From positions 100,978,424 to 101,042,423 of the forward strand of contig CM077027.1 in assembly GCA_039090855.1 (NCBI GenBank): a DNA stretch of 64,000 bases. The letters run 5' to 3'. The position numbers were made by a program, and so were the translations under genes. The notes below the pieces were generated by a model that worked only from the letters and a program-made list of their open reading frames with translations, did no database searches and was not told the origin of the DNA. Below are positions 36,330 to 47,789 of the stretch, piece by piece. Within the stretch, counting starts at the first letter, position 1. Each line of letters starts with the position of its first letter. This stretch comes from Macrothele yani. Taxonomy: Eukaryota; Arthropoda; Arachnida; Araneae; Macrothelidae.

Positions 36330-36645
36330 TGGACAATTAATGCAGTCACAAGGATGAAAATTTGAACATCGATTAAAATAACTTCATTTTATAACTTGGA
36401 ATACCTAATATTTTCTAAAACATAACCATAATTATGCAATCCAACATTTGTTTGTCGACTGACGTCATTAAAGTACAGGTCGTGCCATCCAATTTTTCTA
36501 GTTTCAACACCACCAAAGGAAAAAATATTGATTTTTAAATATAATTATGGTTATGTTTTAGAAAATATTAAGTATTCTAAGTTATAATAAGAAGTAATTT
36601 TACTCCATGTTGAAATTTGCATCCTTGGGAACACATTAATTGTGA
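36330..36645. repeat. Inverted repeat (arms about 110 bp) between tandem blocks
   Basis: The arm at 36330-36440 (CACAAGGATGAAAATTTGAA ... TTTTCTAAAACATAACCATA) is matched in reverse complement by 36530-36645. The roughly 90-base loop includes a second copy of a 45-bp sequence, with TTTGTTTGTC and ACTGACGTCAT, that also lies just left of the first arm (36278-36324 and 36445-36490). Both 45-bp copies contain the palindrome TGACGTCA. Confidence 0.85.
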
Positions 36646-36689
36646 AGGAAATGTGTACAAAAGTTTTTCCATTGGAAGTATAGGAAGCA

Positions 36690-37165
36690 AAATTACTTGA
36701 CGTCCACCTTAATAATATGAGATAAGGGCGATGGAATGGATCGCAATCCTATGCCCTGACCTTTGACCCCATTTCGTCCATTTTCAATAGGGTTCGTCCC
36801 CAGGTGGTCCCCTACTACATACTGAAATTTCAACGAAATCGAACCATTTTTATGCATGTTATGATGCATAAAGGCAGTAGAATGCATCCTGCTTTTATGT
36901 CCTGACCTTTGACCCTAATTCACCCATTTCAAATAAGGTTCGTCTCCAGGCAGTCCCCTACCACATAGTAAAATTTCATTGAAATCGAACCATATTTACG
37001 CAAGTTATGACGTATAAGTGCAATGCAATGGATCCCGCTCCTACATCGTGACCTTTCAGCACATTTGTCCCATTTTCAGTAGGGTTCGTCTCCAGGTGGT
37101 CCCCTACCACTTACTAAAATTTCATCGAAATTGAACCATTTTTACACCAGTTATCGTGCGGACGG
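36690..37165. repeat. 146-bp tandem repeat block 2 (about three units)
   Basis: Same unit as block 1; the GACCTTT landmark occurs at about 36757, 36903 and 37050. It ends at AGTTATCGTGCGGACGGAC, directly before the 3' end of the decayed gene at 37190-39705. Confidence 0.9.
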
Positions 37166-37189
37166 ACAAAACTGGAGTATATACGCTTC

Positions 37190-39705
37190 TTCAACCTACG
37201 GTTGGAAAGCGTAAATGAATGAAAAAGTCATTTGTGCTGGCAGATACATTTTCAACTACACATAGCCACCATTTATTGCCATAAACACAACATACAAAGT
37301 CATTAATTTTTATATCACATACTAAAAAGTCATTTTTCTGAATATTTACTTCTGTACATATTGCTGATCCAGAAATAATGCACACTTTTACTGTAAATTT
37401 ATTTTTTGGGATGAAACAGTGATATTCTCTTGTGTGCTTAATTGTAAGAGCTTTATTATATCTATCTTCCAAAAGATTCTGTATTTCTGTAGTAAATGAA
37501 AATTTAAATGTGATTCTAGTAATATTTTCATTACAAAATTTATACATATCTTCAGCAATTAAAATTTGATTTTCAAATGGGTTTTGGAGACTTGCTTTCC
37601 TGAGTTTAACGGTACCCACAATGCCGTGAAATGGCCCTTATCCATGAGCAGTAGCAAAAAAGTGCCACTCAGCAGGTATTCCAAAATCTTCATGGTAGCA
37701 TAAATAGAAAAAGTTTTTGCAATTTTTATATTGTCTGGCACACCCATTTTTTCAGTAATATACTTTTGTAATATGGTAGTTTTTTTTTTTTTTTTTTTTT
37801 GTGATTCTAAAAAACAAGTTCCTTTTGGGAACAGTAAAATGATGTAGTATTATGACAATTAACACAACAATCAGACATCGCTGAATTGACTGTAATTACT
37901 GTTTCACACATGAATTAAATCGTATAAGAAAACTTGAAAATTCCATCGCCGTGGAGTGGGAACCGAACCTGCATCTCCTTATTTTCGTTCGATGTGTTAA
38001 TTATCATGACGTATTTACCACATATTATGAGAAGAATATTTCTTCAACTCTGAATGTAGTATTATGATCTAAATAATCACTGATTACACAAAAACTGTAA
38101 GGATTTTACTTCATTCTTCTCATTTTTGAAATACACAACAAATGGGTGAAGGGTTATCTGGCAATTTACCCAGTGAAATGACTGAATTTCATCTTGCACC
38201 ACTACAGAATAATTTTCAGAGAAATCACCAATTACAATTGCTTCTGTCTGTAATAATTTGGGTTTTAAATGTCTAAAAAATTCAGACAGACTTTGAAATG
38301 AAATGATGCTTCTTCAAAATTTCTATAAGTTTTGTTTTGAAGTCTGAAAATTGCTCACAAACAAACTGTTACTAAGTTGCAGCTATCAGTTGAAATTCAC
38401 TGTTTATATTTCACTTCACCAATAATAAAGTCATAGTCTTTTTTCTCATCAAGAAATTCTAAAACTGCTGAAGAACCTGGGCACAGATGACAATCATCCA
38501 ACATGCATGCTTCTTGTTTTAATTACCATCATTTTAAGTAATTCTTTATAGTTTAACTTTTTATCAACAGCACGGACCATCAACTTAACATTTGGATGTA
38601 TGACACAAACACTTATAGAATGTGTTCCTGAAGCACCTGCGTAATGCACCATTTTGGCCTAACCTCTGCAAATTTAGAAAATCCAGTTTTTATGTTGGAG
38701 TGAGTGCTTTTGAACATTTCATATATTTCTTTCAAATTGTATAAAATTAAGCATTTTTGTTTCATTATTTTTATTCCATTTTCATTTCTAATAGATAGAC
38801 AATCTTTTTTTCCCGGGACATATTCGACTAATATAATTTTTGTAATAATTCTTGATAGTATCCATGATACTTTGTTTTAAAGAAGTCTTTCCACTTGGAC
38901 TCTCTTGACCTGCAGGAAAAACACCATACTCTTTTACTAGCTTTCTAATAATAGCTATATTAGTAGTTAAATATTCAGAGACATTGAATTCAGTCATAAT
39001 CTTTTGTTAATAAACTTCGTATATAAATTTTTTTCTTGTGTTGTAGTTGCATCCTTTATTCTGTCTTTAAGATTGTTTATTAAAATAGAATAATTATCTT
39101 TCTGATTAAGAATTGAATCATCAGAATCATGTTCTAAGGATAGACCTAATTCTAATTTTCTTTTCATTTCAGTTTTTACTTTATTCATTTTGACATTTAC
39201 AGCTTTATTTCTTTGTTCTGAACTTGAGCACTTAATTCTTTTTAAAGGAGAAATTCCTAAAGATGTACATACCAATTCTCCCGATTCCAAAATTTCTCCT
39301 GGAGGAATATATTCAGCATATTCACTTTCTTCAACACTTTGAAACTTGACAACTTCATTCTAACAGTTAGAACATAATGATTTACCAGGAATTATTTGGA
39401 ATCTGTGGCCTAACTTTCCATACAAATCTACAGTTATTTCTCTCAAGCAAGCAGACACTCTTTTTATGACTCTGAAATGGATCACTACATGTTTGCCCAA
39501 AAATATGATTATATTCTGACAAATACTTTTCATGATACGTACAAATAGTTGTAATATCCTTACTTGTCTTTATATTAAGAATAAATTGTTCCTTTTTATC
39601 ATACGAGGAAAAAGATTTAATTTCTGTGAAGTTGCTATAAGCATAACTTATTACAGTCTTCACTCAACATTTTTCCCACACTACTATTTCCACACTCCAT
39701 TTTTT
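37190..39705 (-). pseudogene. Decayed mobile-element gene of an unnamed, possibly transposase, family
   Basis: Minus-strand frames line up into one broken protein. 39663-39382: CTYHEKYLSEYNHIFGQTCS, DPFQSHKKSV. 39290-38994: a charged linker ending TTTQEKNLYTKFINKRL. 38997-38788: MTEFNVSEYL, ESPSGKTSLKQSIMDTIKNY, ISRICPGKK. About 38289-38111: LSEFFRHLKPKLLQTEAIVI then GDFSENYSVVVQDEIQSFHW. 37747-37640 and 37619-37191: TVKLRKASLQNPFENQIL, LEDRYNKALTIKHTREYHCF. From memory, similar uncharacterised proteins with the NVSEY, PGKK, GDF.ENY and ASLQ.P.ENQIL blocks are common in cnidarians and arthropods. The acidic GDF.ENY block is compatible with the first Asp of an RNase H-like transposase. Many stops, and a SINE insertion at 37855-38053 removes the segment where a second acidic block would lie. 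Confidence 0.7.
37855..38053 (-). mobile_element. tRNA-related SINE insertion, 13-bp target duplication
   Basis: A 199-bp insertion flanked by perfect direct repeats ATGTAGTATTATG (37842-37854 and 38054-38066). On the minus strand it contains GGTTCGGTTCCCACTCC, a good RNA polymerase III B box, about 55 bases after a GTGGTAAATACG that could be a degenerate A box. No poly-A tail is evident; the T-rich run at 37779-37800 lies outside the duplication. It interrupts the decayed gene, so it is younger than the host element. Confidence 0.68.
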
Positions 39706-40964
39706 GTTATGAAAAGTAGAAGACACTAGAAATAAAAGCCACAAAATACTTAACACTTAAAATACGATACTTGGCTGTATAACAACTTTACATCATCTCT
39801 CGAAGTAAAAATCGACTTTAGGACTCGCTAGTCTCGAGTGTACAGTGTAAAATAGATTGGGAGGCAAATGTTGAATATTCATGTTACGATTGGTTCTTAA
39901 TGATGTCTAACTGATAGATGAAGGAACACTGGAAAAGGGAGTGATAAGAACCACTTTGTTTACTCTGGAGGTTACAGACACTGAATCATGTGGTACTCAA
40001 AGAGTAGCGTGAAATTTTTTTGACACTTGCTTGCCCTGCACCATGTTTGTGAACATTGTTGCTGTGGTTGCTGGATTTAAGAGGACCTAAAAGCAGGATT
40101 AACAGGTAATTATTTGTCTTTTTTAACACTTTCCAACCATAAGCAGCCATGTCAACCTTCAAAATCTGAAAATTGGGAGATTTCTACAGCTCATAAAACT
40201 ACATGCACTATTTTTTTTTTATCGACACTTTTCAGACGTAGGAACAAATTTTCAATAATAGTATTATTGTCCACTAAAAGTTCTGACCCCCCCCCCTTGC
40301 AAAAGTCAACACTTTGTCCCGTATCATGAAATTTATTTTCGCATACATCGATTCTGCAAGATAACGAAAACATAAAATGGCCAGCATGATGTTTTTTACA
40401 AATAAAACAGCAGCCAACTGTTTTTAATTTCTTTTTTTAGGTTGTGCGCGAAGGTGACAAAAAGCATCATACTAACATTGCCTTTCGTTATAAGACGAGG
40501 TCAACAGTAACTACTACCTAATGTCTTTAAGTGAATTTGCCGAAACTAAACTGTTTATCATCAAGCGCGTGGGTAGCTTTGTTGAGGCAAGGGATTGAAA
40601 CAAAGAACTGCAAGGAGAAAGCAGGGCGATTCCCACCTGTCAATCAATTACTGACCCTACATGGCATTTTAGTGCCAGCGCGGGTGAGCTCTTTTTGAAG
40701 GCATCGTATGACAATTGGACTGGGAGAAATTTTTTTTAAGCACATTTTGATTTTTAATATAAGTGAGTGAAATTTTTTTTGCAGTGAATGAGATGTTACA
40801 TCAAAAACTTTAATTTTTGCCAGACTCCACTGAAAACTTTAAAAGTTATACATTAATATTTTTAAATTTTTTTATTACTACACATCCATTAACTACTTTT
40901 TTTAAAAAAGATATAACTCTGCAGTTTTTTTCTTTTAAATCTTTTTCTTGCTCTGGCATTCTTC
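39706..40964. other. Interior of long-TIR element I without a gene
   Basis: Presumed upstream region of the decayed gene. It has no recognisable coding sequence; a C9 run at about 40288-40297 and T-rich runs are the only landmarks. Confidence 0.55.
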
Positions 40965-41200
40965 AGGATAACTTGTGTAAAAATGCTTCGATTTTGATGA
41001 AATTTTAGTTTGTTGTTAAGCAACACCTGGGGATCTACCTATTTAAAATCGTTAATCGGACAGCAATTTAATTAGAAATCCAATCCCAATGAAATTTTCA
41101 TTGAACAGGATAACCCATGTACAATTACTTCAATTTCAATGAAAGTTTAGCGTGTTCCTAAGCTGCACCTGGGGATCAATCTTATTCAAAATTGTTAAAA
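40965..41200. repeat. Inverted copies of the 146-bp repeat (two units)
   Basis: TTCGATTTTGATGAAATTTTAG followed by CACCTGGGGATC (40987-41036), and again TTCAATTTCAATGAAAGTTTAG with CACCTGGGGATC (41127-41178), are the reverse complement of the unit at 35585-37165. Their position inside the right TIR mirrors the left block. Confidence 0.82.
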
Positions 41201-41356
41201 TTGGTGGGATATTTCTTCCAAAATCAGCCCACAATTATTTACTCAAGGAATAGCATTATAATTCTGTGCTCCATTTTCCACGGAAGTAGGGAATAGATGG
41301 AAGTAACTGAAATATGCCCATAAGTAATATTACATATGAAAATGCCCTAAATATTA

Positions 41357-42116
41357 ATAGGATACAAATAAGAGTATAAATACCCAAAATGAGTTATTAA
41401 GACGTGCAAAATTGATATTCCGTAATTTACAATTTTTTATGATCTTCAATATTTTACATTAGCTATACAGATCAAAAACACAATATGAGACTTACACAAT
41501 GCCAACACCTCTGCTAGAAGTACATTCTATAAAATTTTCAGATCTTTTCGTACACTCCCTTTTTAGGTACAGCTTGCCAAATATGGCTGAAATTTGCAAA
41601 ATGTAGCTTTTAAACATTTTTTTAGTAAGAAGGAAGGTGTTAATATTGAGCTCAACATTTTTAAAATGTCCAACTACATGTACTTTATTTAATTGTAGAG
41701 TTTCATTTTGTGTATGTAATTCCTTTATAAGTTAAAAAATCTTAGTTAGTGAAATATTCAATTTTGTGCTGAAAACACATGTCAAATTTTCTGGTACTGA
41801 ATAAAATATTAAATGCAATGCTAATACCTCACTTTATAGCTTAGACAATTACTTAAGTTACTGGATTTTATTTGAAGCTGTTATCTTTAATAGTTTGGGA
41901 GATATAAAAAGCAAACACGACTGCAGGAACAATTTTGCTTGTCGGAGGTGGCCATTTTGATTTTTTTCTTCAACATGGCTGCCTATAAAGAAAAATTATA
42001 AATGCATTTCTGAAATCTACATACAATGGATATTTCATTGTAAAAATATAGCATTTTTCTAAAATATATCAGCAACCAATTTAATTTAAATCATGTGATA
42101 TTTTATGGAATGACCC
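41357..42116. repeat. Right terminal inverted repeat of long-TIR element I
   Basis: Reverse complement of 34351-35098; ends GGAATGACCC at 42116 followed by TATG. Confidence 0.92.
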
Positions 42117-42403
42117 TATGGCATCTTGTTAGAAATGCACACATTGTGCTTATCTTAAGAACTGCAAACCAGCAAGTTGTATTCTGTCTAGTGATGACGT
42201 ATCTGTTCCGAAGTGACACTGACTAATAAATGTGAACTCTTGTAAGAAGCTTATGGGGCCATTTCCACACGAAATCGTCAGATTTTGAATTAATTTTCCA
42301 CCAACACATCTCCGATTCTTACGATCTTTTTTTTAATGGGTAGCTACTCCCAACTTATAAAAATCCTGAAAGTTTCAATTTTTTATTTCCGATAGGTTAA
42401 AAG

Positions 42404-44180
42404 CAGGGCAAGATTTCATCTTTTTTGCTCACTAGCAAATTTTGCTAGTGACCAGATAGTTTGCTAGCAAAACATTTGCATGACTAGCAAGTAAAACTGA
42501 ATCACATCGTAACTTATTTTCTAATAAAGTTACACAGAAATTTAAATGTGTATAAATATTTTGACTTACCTTTTTGAATAATGAATAGAATCTTAGATAA
42601 GTTTGGTGACTATCTTTATTATTAATTTCTAACAAATTTTCATACCACATGAATACATTTCACTGACATTCTAATTCAGATTTCTTACCATATGGTTTAC
42701 GCTCAGGGTGTCCGACTTTGTCATCATACCACTTTATAACTGCTGACCGTGGATTAAAAATCTCTTCTTGTGGCCCTTCTACAGTATTTCAATTGTCATC
42801 AGAGCATTTAAAGTTTCAACAGACATTGTTCCTCCAATCCCCTTGTATTCTTTTTAAAAAACTGAATCCCACCTCACAACATGCAGTACTAAGTGGAAGT
42901 ATCGCACACATTTCTGCTAAACTTCTACACACTTCATATCTGCCAACTACCACACAATGCCGTAGTTTCTACGGAATTAGTTGTCTGACTACGGAACTCA
43001 CTATCAAAACTACGGATTATACAAATTTTCATTTTGTTTCAAATTTTTCTTTTGCTATTATTTTTATGATATACATGAGATTCTTACAGGGATTCGCAGA
43101 ATCCCGCTTTATTTTTTTTTTTGTCATCAGTTAGATCATTCTGAAGATCGATATTTGGGAGGGGGGGGGGTCGTCTTCCATTGGAGACGAAATTTCGTGC
43201 TTCAAAACTTTCAAACACAGTAGTGAAATGGAGTAAGAAAATTTTGCCATAATCGCAAAGTTTTCTCCCAATGTTGTCTTTGTGTCCGCTTTTCTTGTTA
43301 AATATCATTTTATTGCATAAATGTTTGCATTTTAGCTTGAAATTGTGGAGAACAATTTGCAAAAACGGAAGTTGGCTGCTGCAAAATTTTTCTGTAATCT
43401 TCAGGCATGAGATTCTTCCGCGAATTCAAGGAATTCCAGCTTTTTCGTTATTATTGGAATTCCGTCTTTACGAAACTAGAAAACGAAAGGTCGACGGAAT
43501 TCGGTTTTTTCCGAAAAAAAATTTTTTTTTTCAATGTTGCCTCTGTCAAGTATTATTGCTCATTAACGTTTTACTGGATAAATATTTGTATTTCAGCTTG
43601 AAAATACAAGGAAAATTTCCAAAACCAGAAGTCAGACGAAGCAAGTTTCTTCCGTAATCGTTTACCCCCTCCACGAACACGTTTCGTAAAAAAGAGTCTA
43701 TCTATGCCACGCAATAAAGGCGATCGCTTGGCTTAGGGTACGACAGGAGTTGAGGACAAAGTTCGTGGGGCAAAAGAAGGGAGGGTGGCAGAGCAGGTGG
43801 TCAAACAGCCGATCCATCCCAGAGCTCTGGGTTGCCACAGCAACCATTGCCGACGTTACGTTCAGTTTCTGTAATAGACCAATGAGGGCACGATGGAGAG
43901 GAGTTTCAATGCACTTCTACGACAGTTTGGAAGGGATGAAAGATATGGGGAGGATGGGTATTAAGTGTCAAAAGGAAATTGGCGAAAGAGAATCGCTGAT
44001 CGTCGCTGTTTTAACAAGTGTAATAGAAACTGTTATGTAAACTTCGTGGATTAATAATGATTTTTGGTTACTTTAAATAAAGAAATTAACCTTACTAGCA
44101 ATATTTACTACTGCGATTTTTTTTCACTAGCAAATTTGATTTTTCACTAGCTATTTGCTAATCGGTGAAATCGCGCCCTG
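42404..44180 (-). mobile_element. hAT element inserted in the left arm of long-TIR element II
   Basis: Ends CAGGGCAAGATTTCATC at 42404 and, reverse-complemented from 44180, CAGGGCGCGATTTCACC match at 14 of 17. Flanks are GTTAAAAG and GTTAGAAG, an 8-bp duplication with one change, normal for hAT. Its removal makes the long arm continuous with its partner at 47790-48435. The interior is 1777 bp with only a C-terminal transposase relic (42640-42925). CATATCTGCCAACT at 42938 resembles the ends of hAT copies I and II and may mark another insertion inside. C and G runs and CTACGGAA-type motifs fill 42960-43500. Confidence 0.82.
42640..42925 (-). pseudogene. hAT C-terminal dimerisation domain relic
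   Basis: Minus-strand translation from about 42905 gives STACCEVGFSFLKRIQGDWR followed, after stops, by EGPQEEIFNPRSAVIKWYDD. This matches the hAT C-terminal pattern (STAECERGFSxMNRIKTDWRN ... IEGP..E.F.P..A...W). The rest of the transposase is missing. Too broken to be functional. Confidence 0.72.
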
Positions 44181-45308
44181 GTTAGAAGATATAATTTTGT
44201 GAATTTTGGTGCATGGCAGACATATTTTGCGTAAAAACGCAAATATCTCCGTTATTTAGAATAAAAAGAAATGCATAAATCATCATTCTTTCTTAATTTT
44301 TACCAAGGAATCCATTGGTGCAAAGCACGCATTTATATCTGCTTTAGTTTTTGAGTTATGAGCAATGAGAGAGCCTTTTTTTTAATGCTTAAAAAGGCAA
44401 TGTAGTACAGCACTTAGAAAGCTGCAGTTATTATTCTTTGCAAAGAAAGGTTTAATCTATCAAATGAAGAAAAAAAAACCCTTGGGCTTTTGCCTGAGCG
44501 CCGAGAAAAGAATTTTTAAACATGGTGCATGGCTAGTATATTGCCACGGTGACGGCGCAATCGGCGTCGTGGCCACGGCTGTGTGGAGACTTGGTACCGG
44601 AAGAAGAACAGCATTCCTCCCGCACGCAAGAAGCGACCCCCCCCCATAGCGCGGACACTATTGTTGAATTCACGTTTTGAAGGAAAGGAATTCTTTATTT
44701 TAAAAAAGCACGATTAGTTCATGAACAATGTTTATATTTCGATGTCTCACAACGCTGAGATCAACTCCCATGTCAGTTTTTGATTATATTTAATCAAATC
44801 AGACAAGAGGAAGTTGAGCTTCCATGGAATGCATATATATATTTTTACGAACACGAATTTGGCGATTATTATAAAATTTAACATCTACAGGTTTTACGGT
44901 GTTCGCGAGATTTTCCCGCGTTTAGTGTCATCATCTGAATCATTTCTTGAAATCGATGCAAAACCAAAATTATGGGGGGGGGGGGTTGCTGCTGCTGCCA
45001 ATGCTTTCGCTCTATAGAACGAGAGATCGTGGTGAAATTTTTTCGGCTAATTTTGGGAATAGTCGTGTATTTTTTTTTTATTCTGGCGAGTATGTATGTA
45101 ATGTATACACGGATAAAAAGTTCCGTCATGCTGAGTTTTCAGATTTATCATGCCTGCGATGAAATAAAGCCTCTCTCCTTTTTAGATGTTGTTTGTAGAG
45201 GGTTACTGCAAATGACCTGACGCTCCAGACCTTTTGCGCACTTTGTCTGATCAACATCCCGCAAATTTATTGCTCCTCGTAAAGACATCCTTAAGTATAA
45301 ACTTGCCG

Positions 45309-45525
45309 CCCCGGCGGCGCAGTGGTCTAAGCGATGACTTATGAATATGGTCATTCGTCCAAATTGGGTCCGGATTCGAATCCCGGTGAGGCATGGATGT
45401 TGTATTTGTCTTACGGCGCTGGCTCTTCCCTGGAACCAGTGGCCCCAAATTAGGGTCGGGCGACTGCTTATAGCCCACTGAGTTGCTCACGGTGGTCGTT
45501 AAACCTCCAATAAAAAAAAAAAAAA
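45309..45525 (+). mobile_element. Full-length tRNA-derived SINE, 16-bp target duplication
   Basis: A 217-bp unit flanked by perfect direct repeats AAGTATAAACTTGCCG at 45293-45308 and 45526-45541. The 5' part is tRNA-like: A box GGCGCAGTGGTCTAAGCG and B box GGATTCGAATCCCGG. The 3' end is an A-rich tail (AATAAAA...). Such elements are transcribed by RNA polymerase III and mobilised by LINE proteins. The perfect duplication suggests a recent insertion into the interior of long-TIR element II. Confidence 0.93.
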
Positions 45526-45541
45526 AAGTATAAACTTGCCG

Positions 45542-47789
45542 TTCGCCGTAGGATGAAAAATGATGTTGACAAAAAAGTGTTAGGAAGATTTTATATGTGC
45601 ACGCAAAATCTCAGATTATTTTTTGTGAAGGTAATACACGTTTTCTGTAGCGTGGAAACTAAATATGACACGCGAGAAAATTTAATATTCGTGTCACCGA
45701 TGTAAACCAATCTGAATCAGTTCTAAACTCTCAGCTTTTTGAAGTTTATGAATTGTAGCCTCTTAAATAAAAAAGCAAAACTGCATTCCACATGGCTGTT
45801 AGTTTTTGTACTTATGGGAGGGAAGAGGGGGGGGCGAATTTCTAAGAGAGCAGCAGAAACACGCGTTTTGGAATTATAGTTGAAAACGATCAGAGAGATT
45901 CCTTGTCAGGTTACAAACTGTACTTCATAAATAGCCTTAGGAAAGAGAGAGAGAAAGACCTAAGCAAGCTAAAATTGCGAATAGTAACTTGCCATAGAGA
46001 TTTGTATCGATGGTTCCCATACTACGTACAGTATTCACTTGAAAACTTTTTTTGACTAGGGATAACATTATCAGCGTCAAGTAAAGTGCACATGAACGGA
46101 ATTTTTGCCAAACACTTCAAAGTGTGTGTCTCCTCTCCCATCACGTTTAGCCCCTTCCCCTTTCCTTAATGGCCCACCCAGTTCTGAGCAGCTAGCGTTG
46201 CCACTGCCCTGCGTTTGTTAACTTATTTGCCATTGTGGTATGATGTTTTCTGTTCGCCACAGATGTAGAACTGTTTATTTTTCTTAGAGACGATTTACTC
46301 TTTTTATCCGTGCTATGGCCGACACGCTTGCTTCTAGTTTTTTTTTCTGTTAAAAACAGGATAGCCCCAGACCTCGAATCCCTCAGATCCTAATTTACGA
46401 CCTCTGGCAAACAGAGAACGAATTTCTAAGAGAGCACCGCAAGTGGAAAAGCTCCGTAGTGTATTTTCTCAGATCTCTTTTATTCTCTTGCGATTTGAAA
46501 GTTGCTGCCTAGTTTTTCAGCGTCTCTGTGCATTGTTATTTGTGGCGTAATGCATTAAATTAAAAAAAAAATAATAATAACTAATTCTTAATTCAAGAGA
46601 CAGTTAAAGCAACTTGTCAATATGAGGACGATAACTGCTTTGCTACTGATAAAGAGAAGCAGAAGCTCATAAAACAGAGCGGACAAATTACGATCGCATA
46701 CTTGTTTTTCATAAATTCGTAATCAATAATTGCAATACATTGGGCATTACATTAACGAAAACGTACTCAAACGTTTGAGGTCTGTTAATGTTTCTCATTA
46801 TTTCTAAATTTATTGGCATGATTAATAAAAAATAACGGAAATAAATCCAATTGCTACCACTCTGACACCGGGATGTGATTATAGGAGGCATAAAATTTTT
46901 CGTTCAGTGTAACCGTCAAACTGTATTTACCTATTTTTGGGCTACACCACTAACAGTTAAACTGTGTTTTTCTTATTTTAGGGTGCTGTGGTGCATTTTG
47001 TTTCATATGAGCTTTTGAGAGTTTCGTGAGATCCCACCTGACACGTAATCTTAAAATAAGCAACTGAAATAAAAAATAAATAAATAAAACACAGGCAAGA
47101 TGACAACTGCGAGATATACTCGTTATTTAAATACCAGATCTACCAGAAAATAATCTATAACAATTTTTCTAACCCGACGCTGAGCCTTGCTAAACGTCAT
47201 CATCTGTGATCGTCAAGTATCTGACGTTAACTAAAACGCAGTATATATCTCCTCTACCTCGCAAGAATAGGCACCGAGCTATATATCCCCGTTAACTTTA
47301 TTTCTCAAGCTGTCATTCCTTAATCATTTTCTCTTATGGCAGGCGTGGACAACTAAACTATTTATTAATTCCTGAAATAGAACTGTTTCACGTCTAAAAA
47401 TTCTGTCGGATATTGCGTGAGCTGTAGAAATCATTAATCAATATTCCAAAAACTATTTTCAACGTCAATTGCATACTTTATAAGTGTCAGTACTGTATAT
47501 CGTTAAGCTACACGGGGAGAAAAAAGTTTATATTAGTTCGTATTGACTTTGATTGGTAAGAACACCAATATATTTCCGACGTCTGTTGCATAATTATTAT
47601 GCGTTATTTGTGTGTAACCTTTTTCACGGTATAGCTCATATTGGTAAGCTGTATGGAGAAAATGGTTTTTATTAGTTTTCCTCGTCGTCGAATGGCTAAG
47701 AATCTGACGATTTGGCGTGAAATGACCCTTTAAGTAATATTTAACAGTTGTATTATTTGAAATGCCTTTAAACATAACATTAATTCACT
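45542..47789. other. Interior of long-TIR element II without a gene
   Basis: No coding sequence is supported. Two diverged repeats of roughly 150 bp lie at 47430-47535 and 47565-47685, each with AAGCT.(C/T)A and GG(A/G)GAAAA followed by TTATTAGTT-like sequence. The reverse complement of a GGGTCATTTCACGCCAAATC terminus ends at 47731. Confidence 0.5.

Larger units (their letters stand above)
34351..42116 (-). mobile_element. Long-TIR DNA transposon I, 7.8 kb, with decayed gene
   Basis: Two inverted copies of about 750 bp (34351-35098 and 41357-42116) start with GGGTCATTCCATAAAATAT at both outer ends. The 4-bp sequence TATG flanks the element on both sides (34347-34350 and 42117-42120). Inside are 146-bp repeats at both ends in opposite orientation, a hairpin-forming inverted repeat (36330-36645), and a decayed gene on the minus strand (37190-39705). 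The symmetrical ends, symmetrical subterminal repeats and direct repeat together support a single DNA transposon. GGG termini, long TIRs and a 4-bp duplication fit what is known of Sola-type elements, but I cannot confirm the superfamily. Confidence 0.8.

Noticed and set aside
43750..44040. 96-codon frame starting MRTKFVGQKKGGWQSRWSN
   Set aside because: Inside the hAT insertion at 42404-44180, without recognisable domain and not in register with the transposase relic.
44464..44660. Small proteins in the 44.4-45.2 and 47.8-48.0 kb regions
   Set aside because: They lie in the inverted arms or interior of long-TIR element II and are not conserved between the two arms.
45309..45525. tRNA gene suggested by A and B boxes
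   Set aside because: The unit has a SINE body, A-rich tail and target duplication, and the tRNA-like part cannot be folded by eye into a full cloverleaf; a SINE explains all of it.
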